Shown in pieces: positions 62,101 through 64,000 of a stretch of DNA of 64,000 nucleotides. Source of the stretch: Sinorhizobium alkalisoli (GTDB taxonomy: Bacteria; Pseudomonadota; Alphaproteobacteria; Rhizobiales; Rhizobiaceae); NCBI RefSeq assembly GCF_008932245.1, contig NZ_CP034909.1, positions 2,901,001 to 2,965,000 of the forward strand, in the 5' to 3' direction. Both the position numbers and the translations under genes were made by a program. Numbering within the stretch: the first letter of the stretch is position 1; every line of letters starts with the position of its first letter. The notes below the pieces were generated by a model, which was not told the origin of the DNA, ran no database searches, and saw only the letters and a program-made list of their open reading frames with translations.

Positions 62101-62218
62101 GACCTGGCAGCGACCTACTCTCCCGCGTCTTGAGACGAAGTACCATCGGCGCTGGGGCGTTTCACGGCCGTGTTCGGAATGGGAACGGGTGCAGCCACCC
62201 CGCCAGAACCACCAGGTC
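62101..62218 (-). rRNA. rrf: 5S ribosomal RNA
   Basis: About 118 bases. The 5' end GACCTGGTGG pairs with the 3' end CTGCCAGGTC, and the inner CCGAACACGGCCGTGAAACG and GGGAGAGTAGGTCG segments are typical of alphaproteobacterial 5S. Ends judged from that pairing to within a base or two. Confidence 0.95.
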
Positions 62219-62454
62219 GGCAAAGCGCAAGCTTTTGCGCCCTAAGGGCGCAAATTGATTTCGAGAAGCTGGTGAAGCGATTGCTTCGTTTTTTTTGAAC
62301 ACGTCTTCGACGGCGCTTGGGGCACTCATCGGAGCTTTAGCTCCGCAAGGCCAAAGGCCGTCGCGCCTTTTGGCGCGCCCTCCCGGAGGCATCCGCGACA
62401 GCGGATCGCCGTGAGGGCTAAAAGCTCATCTTCGATGAGCATGAGCAATGGGAA
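62219..62454 (-). other. 23S-5S internal spacer
   Basis: 236 bases of spacer. It has a perfect inverted repeat TTGCGCCC/GGGCGCAA at 62234-62253 just upstream of 5S and several GC-rich arms near 62330-62420 (GCGCCT/AGGCGC types) able to pair as processing stems. Confidence 0.6.

Positions 62455-64000
<1,546 letters not shown>

Overview
The window reads as chromosomal DNA of a high-GC alphaproteobacterium of the Rhizobiales, most like Sinorhizobium/Ensifer. The signs are a 23S-5S-tRNA-fMet order at the right edge, RIME-like and other rhizobial palindromes between genes, CtrA-type TTAA-N7-TTAAC boxes, a Tad/Flp pilus locus and a PrsDE/PrtDE-style type I secretion family. The species call rests on remembered family features, not on a search.

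Left edge (1-7 kb): catabolism. The 3' end of a dihydrolipoamide dehydrogenase (probably the E3 of a branched-chain oxo-acid dehydrogenase) is followed by a thiolase, PurU, a fumarylacetoacetate hydrolase-family enzyme, an AsnC/Lrp regulator and a divergent 4-hydroxyphenylpyruvate dioxygenase. Just downstream of the hydrolase lies a wrecked maiA: the N-terminal motif and a C-terminal piece survive, but the middle and the start codon are gone. No hmgA is present here.

7-19 kb: surface module 1. A LuxR-type regulator, a long non-coding stretch and a small unknown gene lead to a 571-residue low-complexity Gln/Asn/Gly-rich protein, a 687-residue partner with internal repeats, a type I secretion ABC protein and its HlyD-type adaptor. 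A CelD-like/TPR protein and a small membrane protein follow.

20-39 kb: a TPR lipoprotein (TadD-like), a PhcB-like methyltransferase divergent from a GGDEF-EAL protein, a GIY-YIG gene bracketed by palindromes, then a large Tad pilus cluster. The cluster on the minus strand runs pilA, cpaB, cpaC, a short cpaD, tadG-like, two tadE-like genes, cpaE, an L,D-transpeptidase, cpaF, tadB, tadC, a winged-helix AAA ATPase and a small coiled-coil membrane protein. cpaA is divergent on the plus strand. A CtrA box lies between pilA and cpaA, and a MITE-like element sits between the tadE genes.

39-48 kb: a fatty-acid hydroxylase/ICMT-type methyltransferase pair, then surface module 2: two Gly-rich repeat proteins, an ABC protein with degenerate ATPase motifs, HlyD, an orphan IS3 OrfA-like gene and a second LuxR-type regulator. 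Modules 1 and 2 have the same parts and flank the Tad cluster.

48-62 kb: a dimethylglycine/sarcosine dehydrogenase-like enzyme, a TPR-GT41 (SPINDLY/OGT-like) glycosyltransferase translationally coupled to UDP-galactopyranose mutase, and, converging on them with overlapping stop codons, a giant protein of about 2435 residues built almost wholly of octapeptide repeats. This array has a strict higher-order spacing of 10, 17 or 24 octads and is the most unusual object in the window. The right end (61.7-64 kb) is the 3' part of an rRNA operon on the minus strand with its terminator.
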